Shown here one piece after another: positions 22,615 to 31,053 of a stretch of 64,000 nucleotides of DNA. The notes beneath the pieces are model-generated. The model had not been told where the DNA came from, searched no databases, and saw only the letters and a program-made list of their open reading frames with translations. The stretch comes from Planctomycetaceae bacterium (GTDB lineage: Bacteria > Planctomycetota > Phycisphaerae > SM23-33), in NCBI GenBank assembly GCA_039680605.1, contig JBDKTA010000049.1, positions 120,029-184,028 on the forward strand. The letters are read 5' to 3'. Each line of letters begins with the position of its first letter. Position 1 is the stretch's first letter. Position numbers and translations under genes: made by a program.

Positions 22615-23082
22615 ATGCGTCATCGTGTATCCGGAAGACAACTAAGCCGCAACAGCGCCCACCGAAAGGCCTTGAGACGGAATATGGCCGCGTCGCTGCT
22701 GCAGCACGAAACCATTCGCACCACCGAGCCCAAGGCCAAGGAGCTTCGCCGATTCGTCGAGAAGCTCATCACCACGGCCAGGAAGGGCACCCTGCACGCG
22801 CGACGGTTGATCATCGCCGAACTCGGCCATGACCGCGCGATGTTCAACGTCGAGGAAGAGATGGAAGACAAGACCGTCGTCCAGAAGCTCTTCGACGAGA
22901 TCGCCCCGCGCTACGCCGACCGTCCCGGCGGCTACACCCGCATCATCCGCATCAGCGACCACCGCATCGGCGACAACGGCTCGCAGGTCATCCTGCAACT
23001 GGTCGAGACGACCAAGGCCGTCGAACCGAAAAAGCGCGGCAAGAAGAAAGCGGACCAGACCGACGCCAAGAGCGAGGAATAA
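22615..23082 (+). CDS. rplQ: 50S ribosomal protein L17
   Basis: L17 is at the tunnel exit. The 155-residue product starts MRHRVSGRQLSRNSAHRKAL and has RNMAASLLQHETIRTTEPKAKELRR and PRYADRPGGYTRIIRI. The Lys-rich acidic tail is somewhat longer than in E. coli. This is the last gene of the ribosomal cluster. An intrinsic terminator follows 32 bases after the stop. Confidence 0.97.
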   Translation: MRHRVSGRQLSRNSAHRKALRRNMAASLLQHETIRTTEPKAKELRRFVEKLITTARKGTLHARRLIIAELGHDRAMFNVEEEMEDKTVVQKLFDEIAPRYADRPGGYTRIIRISDHRIGDNGSQVILQLVETTKAVEPKKRGKKKADQTDAKSEE

Positions 23083-23114
23083 GCCTCCTCGTCTCGAAGT
23101 TGCATGATTTTCCC

Positions 23115-23144
23115 AAGCCCGGGCGAACGCCCGGGCTTGTTTTT
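23115..23144 (+). terminator. Intrinsic terminator of the ribosomal cluster
   Basis: An 11-base GC-rich arm AAGCCCGGGCG and its reverse complement CGCCCGGGCTT are followed by GTTTTT. This is a textbook rho-independent terminator downstream of rplQ. Its position marks the end of the plus-strand block before the convergent minus-strand regulator. Confidence 0.92.
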
Positions 23145-23239
23145 AAAACGGTTCTTGTCGCCTCCGCTGCCGGCGCCGTGGCGGCAGGGCGAAGCCGGCG
23201 ATCGCTGCCACAGTTCAAAGACCGTGCCTTCCTGGATCT

Positions 23240-24454
23240 TCAGTCCGGCGCCGCGGCACCGTCTTGTTGTTGGTGCCGCCAGGCGCGCGGTCCGGCGCCG
23301 CTTTGGCGGCGAAGGACCCCGCGCAAGGAGTTGGCGTCGGCAAAGCCGCAGCGGGAAGCCACCTGCAGCACCTTCAGCGGCGTCGTCGCCAGAAGCTCCC
23401 GCGCGTGTCGAAGCCGCAGGTCCAGCAGCACTTTGGTGATCGTGCGGCCGAGGCATTGCTTGAACGCCCGCGTCAACGCCGTGCGCGATAAGCTGGTGGC
23501 GGCCACCACTTGCGGTGTGCCCACGCCGGCGTCGGCATAGCGGTCCCACATGAACCGAATGGCCTTGGCGACCTGTGGGTGGTCGGCGGCGAGGATGTCG
23601 CTGCTGCGGCGGGCGACGAGGCCGCGTGGCGCCACGGCCACTCGTCCGGGCGGGATGTTCTTTCCCGCCATTCGGTCGGCCAGGATCGTGATGGCCTGGC
23701 GGGCCATTTCGCCGTAGTTGAGGTCCACGCTGGAAAGCGGAACGCGGGCGTTGACGCAGATGGTGGGGGAGTTGCCCACCCCGACGATCGCCACGCGGTC
23801 GGGCACCTCGAGTCCTTCTTCGCGGCAGGCCTCGACCGCCTCCAGCGCCGTCCAGTCCTCGTCTACCATCAACCCCACCGGTGGACCCATAGCCGCCAGG
23901 GTATGGGCCAGAAACCGCCGCAGTCCCGGCGGCCCCTCCCCAAACTCCCTCCATTTGTCGTACCAGTCGACGGAGACGGCATCGATTCCTGCCGCCGCGG
24001 CGGCAGAGAGAAATCCCTCGCGCTGGCCCATCACATATTCCTGAGCGCCCATCATGAGGTAGACCAGGCGGCGAAATCCATGTTCGATGAGGTGTTCTGC
24101 CGCCATGCGTCCGGCAGCGCGGCAGTCGGGAATGATGGCGTTTCGCGCGGCAACCCATCCGCTGACGTGAACCACCGGAACGGGGCAGTCATCCCAGTAG
24201 TCGTGCGGGGCGTCGTCGGCAGCAGGGCCGACCAGCACGCCATCGGCGCCCCACCATTCGATGCACTGCCTGGCCGAGGTCCCATGGTAGTAGCGTGACA
24301 TCGAGAGGATCCATCCGGCCTTGCCCGCCTGCTCGAGAATCGGGTCGGTCATACCGACGGGCATTTCAATAGCCAGTACGCGAAGGGGCGCGGTCTTGTC
24401 CGTTTTGCGCGGCTTGTGTTTGCGGGTCGTGGCGATCTGTCGCTGTGCGGCCAT
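23240..24454 (-). CDS. XylR-like AraC-family transcriptional regulator with LacI-type sensor domain
   Basis: This is a DNA-binding regulator that probably senses a sugar. The 404-residue product has an N-terminal part (about 22-285) resembling periplasmic-binding/LacI-type ligand domains (ADGVLVGPAADD, VGVGNSPTICVN, LSSVDLNYGEMARQA). The C-terminal AraC-type double helix-turn-helix (about 297-395) includes SLSRTALTRAFKQCLG and the second helix VASRCGFADANSLRGVLRR. This layout is that of the XylR group of AraC proteins. The gene is divergent from two PEP-CTERM genes, which suggests it may control them. The ligand is unknown. Confidence 0.9.
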   Translation of the reverse strand: MAAQRQIATTRKHKPRKTDKTAPLRVLAIEMPVGMTDPILEQAGKAGWILSMSRYYHGTSARQCIEWWGADGVLVGPAADDAPHDYWDDCPVPVVHVSGWVAARNAIIPDCRAAGRMAAEHLIEHGFRRLVYLMMGAQEYVMGQREGFLSAAAAAGIDAVSVDWYDKWREFGEGPPGLRRFLAHTLAAMGPPVGLMVDEDWTALEAVEACREEGLEVPDRVAIVGVGNSPTICVNARVPLSSVDLNYGEMARQAITILADRMAGKNIPPGRVAVAPRGLVARRSSDILAADHPQVAKAIRFMWDRYADAGVGTPQVVAATSLSRTALTRAFKQCLGRTITKVLLDLRLRHARELLATTPLKVLQVASRCGFADANSLRGVLRRQSGAGPRAWRHQQQDGAAAPD

Positions 24455-24534
24455 GTCATGAAGCTTAATATCCGCCGCGGGCTATGACAAGCACGTGGTG
24501 TCAAAAATGCGCACTAGAGAGTTAAAAACGACGA

Positions 24535-24563
24535 TTGCGCAATTTCGGGATGCATGATACATT
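24535..24563 (+). promoter_or_regulatory. Candidate promoter with overlapping palindrome
   Basis: In the divergent spacer, TTGCGC (24535-24540) and TACATT (24558-24563) are separated by 17 bases, a plausible sigma-70 promoter for the PEP-CTERM gene. The perfect 10-base palindrome ATTGCGCAAT (24534-24543) overlaps the -35 box and could be an operator for the adjacent regulator. This is inference only. Confidence 0.4.
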
Positions 24564-24642
24564 GAGGACGCTTTCAGATGTCCGTTATGAGAATGGCGTC
24601 GTGTGGGTGCCGGATTTCAAAACTCTGATAAGGAGCTGGATG

Positions 24643-25308
24643 ATGAAACACCTCGTGATGACTGGAGTAACCCTTGTACTGGCTCTGTGCCTGGCCGGGG
24701 CTGCCTCGGCGGCGGTGATCACGCCTGCAAGTTACTCGTATGTCCCGGGCAACGGGCCCAACGACCCATCGTCTTTGGACTCGGCATGCACCAAGTTGAC
24801 CAACGGGATCTACGGGCCGTTCACAGAAGCGCAGGCTCAGCTGGGCGGGGATTTTGAAACCGACACTGTCCGCGTGATCGGTTGGACCGAGGGCGCTACC
24901 GGCCACCTGATTGCTGACTTCAACCTCGGTGGTACCTGCACGGTGGACTCCGTTACGCTTCACTATGTGACATACAGCCCGTACTGGGGCTACGCGCCCG
25001 ACTCCGTGACGGTCTCCTTCAGCTCTGATGGCCTGACCTATTCCGGCGAGCAGACGCTCGCTGGCGGCTGGGCCGCCAACGACCAGTGGTGGGGTGGTGA
25101 CAATAGCGGCACCGTGACGTTGACAGGCAGCCCCACGGCCAACTATGTTCGCGTAGACATCGCCATCCAGTCTGAGCCCAATGGCAATAGCAGCCTTTTT
25201 CTCAACGAAATTCAACTGGATGGCACCCCCATCCCCGAGCCGGTGACGATGAGCCTGCTGGCGCTGGGCGGCCTGGCCGCCTTGATCCGCCGCCGAAGGG
25301 CGTCGTAG
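24643..25308 (+). CDS. Secreted PEP-CTERM protein with F5/8-like domain
   Basis: This is an exported protein, probably surface-sorted. The frame opens earlier, but AAGGAG seven bases before the second of two adjacent ATGs marks 24643 as the start. This gives 221 residues with a signal peptide (HLVMTGVTLVLALCLAGAASAA). The body looks like a discoidin/F5-8 type C carbohydrate-binding fold (DSVTVSFSSDGLTYS, ANYVRVDI, LFLNEIQLDG), which is a weak call made by eye. The C-terminus is a PEP-CTERM sorting signal: PEPVT, a hydrophobic helix (MSLLALGGLAALI), then RRRR. A short hairpin follows the stop. Confidence 0.85.
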   Translation: MKHLVMTGVTLVLALCLAGAASAAVITPASYSYVPGNGPNDPSSLDSACTKLTNGIYGPFTEAQAQLGGDFETDTVRVIGWTEGATGHLIADFNLGGTCTVDSVTLHYVTYSPYWGYAPDSVTVSFSSDGLTYSGEQTLAGGWAANDQWWGGDNSGTVTLTGSPTANYVRVDIAIQSEPNGNSSLFLNEIQLDGTPIPEPVTMSLLALGGLAALIRRRRAS

Positions 25309-25326
25309 GTTCGCAAGGACACGGCA

Positions 25327-25363
25327 AGGCGGAGGCTTCACATTGGGGAAGGAGCCTCCGCCT
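25327..25363 (+). terminator. Stem-loop after first PEP-CTERM gene
   Basis: AGGCGGAGGCT (25327-25337) pairs with AGCCTCCGCCT (25353-25363), an 11-bp stem with a 15-base loop. No U-tract follows, so this may be an attenuator or a transcript-stabilising hairpin rather than a full terminator. Confidence 0.5.
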
Positions 25364-25439
25364 GATGATAACACCTGTTCGGGAACCTCCCTCGCAGCAA
25401 GTCGTTGCGAGTCTCGTGAACAGGCCGGAGTGGAAAAAC

Positions 25440-27176
25440 ATGCGAGTTGGCCTCATCTCAGCAATGCTGGTCCTGGCGATCCTGCCCGCCATGGCCGCAG
25501 CGGAACCGCAGCTGCTCAATGGCGACTTCGAAAGCTACGGCGCGGCCTACACCTCGACCGATTTCGGGGAGTGGCGCACGCTGCGGGCGGTGAGCAACTG
25601 GACGAACCTGTCGGGTCTGAACTACCAGGCCTCCAGCGCGATGGCGGGATTTGAAGAGACGCCTTCGATCAGCCGCTATCTCAGGCTCGTCGATGACGTC
25701 GGTCAGACCGCGCCCCAGAACGTCGGGCACATCGTGCAGGATTTGGGCGTGATGACGGCGGGCGAGACGTACATCTTCACCGCCGACGCGTTCCGGTCAG
25801 CCAACACCCACTCCTCGATCACCGACTACGGCGTGACGGCCAGCTTCGTCACCGCCGCGACGACCACGGCCGACATTCTTGGCGGCGGCTTGGCCAGCCA
25901 GACGCTGACGATCGCGACCCCCGGCGTCAGCGACACGTTCAACTTCCAATATACTGCCACCGAGGCCGACACGGGCAATCGCCTGTACCTGCGCCTGGAC
26001 GCGACGCCCGTGGCGGCAGGCCATTGTACGCGCGGCGGCATCGACAACGCCGATCTGACGGTGCTGGTCGACGGAAAGATCAACGTCGCCGGCAAGAACA
26101 ACCTGGGCACGCGCGACCAGACTGGCTCAAAGATCGAGACCGAGTACGTCTATCGTCAGGATGCCCCGATCACCATCAATGGCGTCGCCACCAGCACGGT
26201 CTACACCGGCACGCATGATACGACCGTATACGAAGATGACGCGGGCAAGGCCGAAGACGACCCGACGCGCATGCACGGCGATTCGGCGGGACTGGTGATC
26301 GACCCTTCATGCACCAGCCAGAACGGCAACCAGGGGCAGTCGTTCCTTCGGTTCGGCGACTTCGTGGGAACGGGCGAGGGGCAGGTCTCCCAGGGCACGA
26401 AGATCACCCGCGCGTACGTGGGGATCTCGCAGACCGACGGCATCGACTACGCGCCCTTCTGGGTCTATGCCCGCCGCCTCAACGGCGCCTGGGACGAAGC
26501 CTCTTTGACGTGGGATACCGTCACCTTCAACGGCAATGTCCAGGGCGGCCTGCAAGTGGATGGTGTCGAGTGCTCCACCGATAGCGCCTTTATCATTCCG
26601 GCTGGAGTGAACCTCGTCTACCAACGTTACAGCCTCGACGCCACCGGAGATATCCAGTATTTCATCGATCATCCTGAACTGAACAACGGATGGGGCCTGC
26701 CGCCGACTGCCGCATGGGACTATAAAGGCATGGACCTGGTTTCATCCGAAGGCGGCGAGGCCGACCGTCCGACGCTTACCGTCTATGCCGACATGGGGCA
26801 GACCATGACGACTCTGGCGGTCGACCAGACCTATGTCTTCGAACTTTCCACGCCGGCCGATTCCGACCGACTCAAAGCCTACCAGTTCGGCCTGACAGCC
26901 GAGGCCATTTTGGACCTCAACGGCGCGATTCTGGAAGTGAATATCTTCGCTGGCGCCACGCCCGTCAGCGGCGCTTATCGCCTGCTGCAGGCCGACACGC
27001 TGGTGGGAAACTTCGCCGACATCATTCTGCCTGACATTGCCGGGGCGGTCTGGGACCTCAGCGGCCTGTCAGCCGGCGGCGATGGATACCTGCGCCTGAG
27101 CGTGCCCGAGCCGGCGACCCTGAGCCTGCTGGCGCTAGGCGCCACAGCGACGATGATCCGCCGGCGACGGCGGTAG
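25440..27176 (+). CDS. Secreted PEP-CTERM protein with DNRLRE-like domain
   Basis: The product is 578 residues from the ATG at 25440, which has GGAG ahead and gives a clean signal peptide (MRVGLISAMLVLAILPAMAAA). The upstream in-frame ATG at 25365 would bury the signal. The middle (about 230-450) resembles the DNRLRE/CBM96-type fold found in planctomycete exoproteins (DTTVYEDD, SFLRFGDF, ARRLNGAWDEASLTWDTVT). The C-terminus is PEPATLSLLALGATATMI followed by RRRRR, a PEP-CTERM signal. It lies 131 bases after the first PEP-CTERM gene, and both could share control by the divergent regulator. The substrate or role is unknown. Confidence 0.85.
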   Translation: MRVGLISAMLVLAILPAMAAAEPQLLNGDFESYGAAYTSTDFGEWRTLRAVSNWTNLSGLNYQASSAMAGFEETPSISRYLRLVDDVGQTAPQNVGHIVQDLGVMTAGETYIFTADAFRSANTHSSITDYGVTASFVTAATTTADILGGGLASQTLTIATPGVSDTFNFQYTATEADTGNRLYLRLDATPVAAGHCTRGGIDNADLTVLVDGKINVAGKNNLGTRDQTGSKIETEYVYRQDAPITINGVATSTVYTGTHDTTVYEDDAGKAEDDPTRMHGDSAGLVIDPSCTSQNGNQGQSFLRFGDFVGTGEGQVSQGTKITRAYVGISQTDGIDYAPFWVYARRLNGAWDEASLTWDTVTFNGNVQGGLQVDGVECSTDSAFIIPAGVNLVYQRYSLDATGDIQYFIDHPELNNGWGLPPTAAWDYKGMDLVSSEGGEADRPTLTVYADMGQTMTTLAVDQTYVFELSTPADSDRLKAYQFGLTAEAILDLNGAILEVNIFAGATPVSGAYRLLQADTLVGNFADIILPDIAGAVWDLSGLSAGGDGYLRLSVPEPATLSLLALGATATMIRRRRR

Positions 27177-27260
27177 AGGATTAGTTCCGCGGTCACTGAA
27201 GTGACCCCCGAAAATAACGAGTGCAGCCGGCGCGGTCTCCCTCCACCGACGCTGGTAGCC

Positions 27261-27302
27261 AAGAGCGGCTGGTTGGTCTCCTCATCCAGCCGCTCTTTCT
27301 TC
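27261..27302 (+). terminator. Probable intrinsic terminator after second PEP-CTERM gene
   Basis: AAGAGCGGCTGG (27261-27272) pairs perfectly with CCAGCCGCTCTT (27286-27297) around a 13-base loop, followed by TCTTCC. The stem is strong and the pyrimidine tail is T-rich but interrupted. Confidence 0.7.
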
Positions 27303-27373
27303 CGATATTCCACTATTCCATCATTCCATTTCTCGTCTATATTTCTGTGGTTCATCCATCAAGGAGCGTGGAC

Positions 27374-27784
27374 ATGAGCGACTGCATTTTCTGTAAGATA
27401 GCGGCGGGGCAGATCCCTTGCGCCAAGGTGCTCGAGGACGACGTGTGCGTGGCGTTCATGGACATCGGCCCGCTGGCCCAGGGGCATGTGCTGCTGATCC
27501 CCAAGGCCCACGCCGAGCAGCTTGACGAGATGGACCCCGCCGCGGCCGGGGCGATGCTCGCCCATCTGCCGGCGCTGGTGGGGGCGGTCAAGGCCGCCAC
27601 CGGCTGCGAGGGCGTCAACGTGCTGCAGAACAATGGAGCGGCCGCCCATCAGGAAGTCATGCACGTACACTTCCACATCATCCCTCGCAACGCCGGCGAC
27701 GCGTTCCACTTCAACTGGCCCGCGGGAAAATATCCCGAGGGCAAGGCCCAGCAACTGGCGATGGCGATCAGGGCGAATCTGTGA
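27374..27784 (+). CDS. HIT family nucleotide hydrolase
   Basis: This is a small phosphoramidase-type enzyme that hydrolyses nucleoside phosphoramidates or dinucleoside polyphosphates. The product is 136 residues from the ATG at 27374, which has AAGGAG seven bases ahead (the frame is open earlier). The HIT signature HVHFHIIPR is at 97-105, with the catalytic His in the middle. The N-terminal CIFCKI pair (Cys4, Cys7) is the frequent zinc-binding start of this family. A hairpin repeat begins three bases after the stop. Confidence 0.95.
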   Translation: MSDCIFCKIAAGQIPCAKVLEDDVCVAFMDIGPLAQGHVLLIPKAHAEQLDEMDPAAAGAMLAHLPALVGAVKAATGCEGVNVLQNNGAAAHQEVMHVHFHIIPRNAGDAFHFNWPAGKYPEGKAQQLAMAIRANL

Positions 27785-27786
27785 CT

Positions 27787-27873
27787 GTGGAGTGCGGCAG
27801 CCTCAGCTGCCGCTTTGGTAGTTTCTGGCAATCGAACAACGTCCAAAGCGGCAGCTAAGGCTGCCGCACTCCA
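27787..27873. repeat. GTGGAGTGCGGCAGC hairpin repeat, copy 1
   Basis: This is an 87-base palindromic unit: GGAGTGCGGCAGCCTCAGCT on the left and AGCTAAGGCTGCCGCACTCC on the right, with a second inner pair CCGCTTTG/CAAAGCGG. A related copy lies at 51651-51736 with the same ends, inner word and central GTTTCTGG. It probably forms a long cruciform or RNA hairpin. Confidence 0.85.
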
Positions 27874-27954
27874 TATATCCTATTGACGGCGGGGGCGGGT
27901 ATGGCTACTATTATCCGACGTTGCACTGGGGCACGGCGCCCTTTGAGGCCTCAT

Positions 27955-29487
27955 ATGAACTTGCTGGAACTGGCACAATCGTTTTTGATTACCGTATACA
28001 CCCTGGCGTTGGTGGTGGTTTCGATCTACGGCCTGCACCGTTGGGTGCTGGTGATTCTGTATTTCCGCCATCGCAAGAACGTGCCGACGCCGCCGTCGAC
28101 GTTCGACCCGCTGCCGCGCGTGACGGTGCAGTTGCCGATGTTCAACGAGAGCCTCGTGGCCAAGCGGATCATCGAGCAGACCTGCCAGATCGACTACCCG
28201 CGCGATCGCATGCAGATCCAGGTGCTCGACGACAGCACCGACGAGACGACCGAAATCTGCCGCCAGACCGCGGACGCCTGCCGAGCCCGCGGATTCGACA
28301 TCAGCTTCGTCCACCGGACCAACCGTCAGGGCTATAAGGCCGGGGCGCTGGAGAACGGTCTCAAGACCGCCACCGGCGAGTTCGTCACGATCTTTGACGC
28401 CGACTTCATTCCCCCGCCGGACATTCTCCGCCGCAGCGTGCATTATTTCACCGATCCGAAGGTCTGCGTCGTGCAGACGCGGTGGGAGCATCTCAACCGA
28501 AACGACAGCCTGCTGACGCGCAGCCAGGCGATGTTCCTCGACGGGCACTTCATGATCGAGCACGTCGCCCGCAACCGCAGCGACCGCTTCATGAGCTTCA
28601 ACGGCACGGCTGGCACGTGGCGCATCCGGGCCATCGAAGACGCCGGCGGCTGGCGCAACGACACGCTGACCGAAGACCTCGACCTGTCCTACCGAGCGCA
28701 GCTTAAAGGGTGGAAGTTCGTCTTCCTGCCCGAGTTGGCCAGCCCGGCGGAGCTGCCGCCGGAGATGGACGCGTTCAAGGCCCAGCAGTTCCGCTGGACC
28801 AAGGGCGGCGCGCAGACGGCCCTGAAGATGCTCCCGCGGTTGCTGCTGTCGAAGGCGCCGCTGAAGGTCAAGGTCGAGGGGTTCTTCCACCTGACCGGTT
28901 TCACCCTGCACTTCTACATGGCCATGCTGGTGCTGCTGCTGTTTCCCGCCTCGTGCCTGCGGGCCGCCTCCTACGGCCAGGCCAGCATCTGGTTGACGCT
29001 GTTCGACATGACGGTCTTCACGCTGGCGACGCTGTCCGCTACCGTCTTCTACGCCGCCAGCCAGTTCCAGCTCTTCCGCGACTGGCGTACGGCATTCAAG
29101 TTCATGCCGATGCTGATGGCGTTGGGCGTGGGCATGTGCATCTCGAACACCAAAGCGATTTTTGAGGCGGTCATAGGCAAGCGCAGCGAGTTTGTGCGCA
29201 CGCCGAAGTACGGGCGCAGCGTCGATGGCGGTGCAGCAGCGCTGCCCGGCGCGGTCCGTCCCAAGCGGAAGAACCACTGGCTGCCGTATGTGGAGATGGG
29301 CTTCGGCGTTTACCTCGGACTCTGCGCGCTGCTGTCGATGGCCAGCGTCTGGGGCATGCTGGGCAGCCCATTCCTGATCATCTTCTCGTTTGGATTCTTC
29401 TATGTCTCGGTGCTGAGCTTCCAGGCCCGCCGCGAGGTGGTGGTGGAAAAGACCGCTGCGCCCCAGGTCGTACGCGAGACGGTTTGA
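27955..29487 (+). CDS. Membrane family 2 glycosyltransferase (cellulose/mannan synthase-like)
   Basis: This is a processive-type polysaccharide synthase in the inner membrane. The product is 510 residues from the ATG at 27955, chosen because GAGG precedes it and the protein then begins with a transmembrane helix (about 5-38). The GT2 catalytic set is complete: DDSTDE (92-97), FDADF (147-151), TED (239-241) and QQFRW (277-281). Several TM segments follow (about 305-400 and 435-485). The pattern fits CslA-like or BcsA-like enzymes without a PilZ domain. No export partners are adjacent, so the product is unknown. Confidence 0.9.
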   Translation: MNLLELAQSFLITVYTLALVVVSIYGLHRWVLVILYFRHRKNVPTPPSTFDPLPRVTVQLPMFNESLVAKRIIEQTCQIDYPRDRMQIQVLDDSTDETTEICRQTADACRARGFDISFVHRTNRQGYKAGALENGLKTATGEFVTIFDADFIPPPDILRRSVHYFTDPKVCVVQTRWEHLNRNDSLLTRSQAMFLDGHFMIEHVARNRSDRFMSFNGTAGTWRIRAIEDAGGWRNDTLTEDLDLSYRAQLKGWKFVFLPELASPAELPPEMDAFKAQQFRWTKGGAQTALKMLPRLLLSKAPLKVKVEGFFHLTGFTLHFYMAMLVLLLFPASCLRAASYGQASIWLTLFDMTVFTLATLSATVFYAASQFQLFRDWRTAFKFMPMLMALGVGMCISNTKAIFEAVIGKRSEFVRTPKYGRSVDGGAAALPGAVRPKRKNHWLPYVEMGFGVYLGLCALLSMASVWGMLGSPFLIIFSFGFFYVSVLSFQARREVVVEKTAAPQVVRETV

Positions 29488-29495
29488 TCGCCTCA

Positions 29496-29521
29496 AGCCC
29501 AGGGACTGCAGTCCCTGGGCT
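29496..29521. repeat. 26-base perfect palindrome
   Basis: The word AGCCCAGGGACTG is followed directly by its reverse complement. It lies nine bases after the glycosyltransferase stop and may end its transcript, although no U-tract is present. The same core word recurs in the terminator after lysC (47462-47483). Confidence 0.75.
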
Positions 29522-29566
29522 CGTGATGAACGCCGTCCTTCGACTCGCTTCGCTTGCTCAGTAGAT

Positions 29567-29597
29567 AAAAATAACCGCTCCATGGAGCGGTTATTTA
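29567..29597 (-). terminator. Intrinsic terminator of tRNA-Leu
   Basis: AAATAACCGCTC (29569-29580) and GAGCGGTTATTT (29585-29596) form a 12-bp stem with a 4-base loop. Read on the minus strand, it follows the tRNA by three bases and is trailed by TTATTTTTATC. Confidence 0.85.
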
Positions 29598-29599
29598 TT

Positions 29600-29680
29600 G
29601 CGAGGGGAGGGACTCGAACCCACATCCCTTTCGGGACCAGGACCTAAACCTGGCGCGTCTGCCAATTCCGCCACCCTCGC
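29600..29680 (-). tRNA. tRNA-Leu (anticodon UAG)
   Basis: The minus strand folds as a class II tRNA. The acceptor is GCGAGGG with CCCTCGC, the D arm is typical (GGCGGAATTGGCAGAC), and the anticodon stem CCAGG/CCTGG has loop TTTAGGT, giving anticodon UAG (Leu, CUA codons). A long variable arm (TCCCGAAAGGGA) and the TTCGAGT T-loop follow. The T stem has one U-U mismatch. The 3' CCA is not encoded. Confidence 0.95.
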
Positions 29681-29784
29681 GGGAACTTTTCTGAAACTGC
29701 CGCGTCTAATCATACGAAACGAGCGGCCGCCGGGCCATAGCGAAAACGCCCGCCGCCGCCCATGCCTGAAAAACCCGGGCGATC

Positions 29785-29852
29785 CCTCCGCCGCTTGCGG
29801 CTTGGCAGTTGTTCGGTTACCAGAAAAACTGCCAAGCCGCAAACGGCGGAGG
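29785..29852. repeat. 26-base inverted repeat upstream of the vWA gene
   Basis: The arms at 29785-29810 and 29827-29852 are reverse complements over 26 bases with one mismatch, separated by 16 bases. The unit begins CCTCCGCCGCTTGCGGCTTG. It lies 31 bases ahead of the first vWA gene and could form an RNA hairpin in its leader. Confidence 0.8.
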
Positions 29853-29883
29853 ACGCAGAGGACCTGCCGTTGGGAGTCATGCC

Positions 29884-30981
29884 ATGAAGATTCCAGTTCA
29901 GTGTGACCGATGCGGGCGGAAGATGGCGATCGAGTCACAGCCGGGGCGCGGGCGATGCGTCTGCGGGCGCGAGGTGCGTATTCCCTCGGCCATTGCGGCT
30001 ATGCCCGTGACGCGGATCGAACCGGCCGCCGCGGTGGCGGCGGAAGATCGCGCCGTGCAGAAATGCCGCGAGGCCGAGGGCGTGTTGGCGCGGGTGTTTC
30101 CGTGGCTGGTCAGTGGACTGCTTCACGTGGCGCTGGGGCTGGTCATGATGCTGCTGGTTATCATGGTCGCCCAGAAGCCCCAGTCGCCCATCACGGTGCA
30201 GAGCGGGTATAGCGACGCCCTGGTGATGCGCATGGCGGACCCGGAAAGACCGAATACCCACGCCCTTGATCCAGCAAGGAACGCGCCTCCCTCGCAGCGG
30301 CTCTGGAAGGGGCCCGTCGCGCCAGACCCGGGGCGCCCTGACAAACCGCAGATCAGGACGATCCTGGGGCCGAGTCTGGCCCGGACGAGTGAACCATCGC
30401 CCAGCGAGGGGCCGATATTCCGCACGGGGCCCCCGCAGAGGGATCGCAATGACAGATCGTTCCCGCCCCGCGGCCTGCCGGCGGACGACACGGTATTCGT
30501 GATCGACCGCAGCGGGTCGATGTCGGACTCGTTCGGCTACCTCTGCGATCAGATCAACCGAGAGGTGACGCGCCTCAAAGCAGGTCAGCGTTTCGCCGTG
30601 ATCTTGTTCGACAGCGGTGCGCCCATCGAGTTTCGCAAAGGTCTGGCGGCGCCCACCGCCGAGGTGCGGCTGGCCCTGGCGAGGTTCCTCTTTCAGGTCA
30701 AGCCCCTGGGACAGACGGATCCCCAACCGGCCCTGAAGCGAGCCTTCGCGGCGCTGAGAACCGACAGCAGCGCCGATCGCAGGCAGCTGGTGCATCTGCT
30801 CACCGACGGGGAGTTTCCGGACAACGCCAAAGCCATCCGCCTCGTGACGGCGCTGAACGCGCAGCGGTTCGTGCAGGTCAACACGTACCTCTACGGCAGC
30901 CGCTCGGGCGTGGCCGAAAGCACGCTTAAGACCATCGCCGCGGAGAACCACGGCGAGTACCATTGGATTAAAGCGGAATGA
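29884..30981 (+). CDS. Zinc-ribbon / transmembrane / vWA-domain protein (paralogue 1)
   Basis: This is a membrane protein of unknown role. The product is 365 residues from the ATG at 29884 (the frame is open earlier across a repeat). Domains in order are a cytoplasmic zinc-ribbon-like start with Cys7, Cys10, Cys25 and Cys27, a transmembrane helix at about 72-95, a Pro-rich linker to about 200, and a von Willebrand A domain with the MIDAS motif DRSGS at 208-212 and a TDG-containing later strand. The next gene encodes a paralogue with the same layout. Together with the TPR, ExbB and ExbD genes downstream it suggests an envelope machine. vWA domains usually bind protein partners through a metal ion. 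Confidence 0.85.
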   Translation: MKIPVQCDRCGRKMAIESQPGRGRCVCGREVRIPSAIAAMPVTRIEPAAAVAAEDRAVQKCREAEGVLARVFPWLVSGLLHVALGLVMMLLVIMVAQKPQSPITVQSGYSDALVMRMADPERPNTHALDPARNAPPSQRLWKGPVAPDPGRPDKPQIRTILGPSLARTSEPSPSEGPIFRTGPPQRDRNDRSFPPRGLPADDTVFVIDRSGSMSDSFGYLCDQINREVTRLKAGQRFAVILFDSGAPIEFRKGLAAPTAEVRLALARFLFQVKPLGQTDPQPALKRAFAALRTDSSADRRQLVHLLTDGEFPDNAKAIRLVTALNAQRFVQVNTYLYGSRSGVAESTLKTIAAENHGEYHWIKAE

Positions 30982-31053
30982 GAGCAAACGCCGGTTGCAT
31001 TGGCGGCGAAACATCCGCTAAAATGAAAACCGTTTGTGCAGGAGTGATTCGAG

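Noticed and set aside
29884..31053. TonB system assignment for the ExbBD cluster
   Set aside because: No TonB, TolA or outer-membrane receptor gene is visible, so a standard iron-transport or Tol function is not supported.
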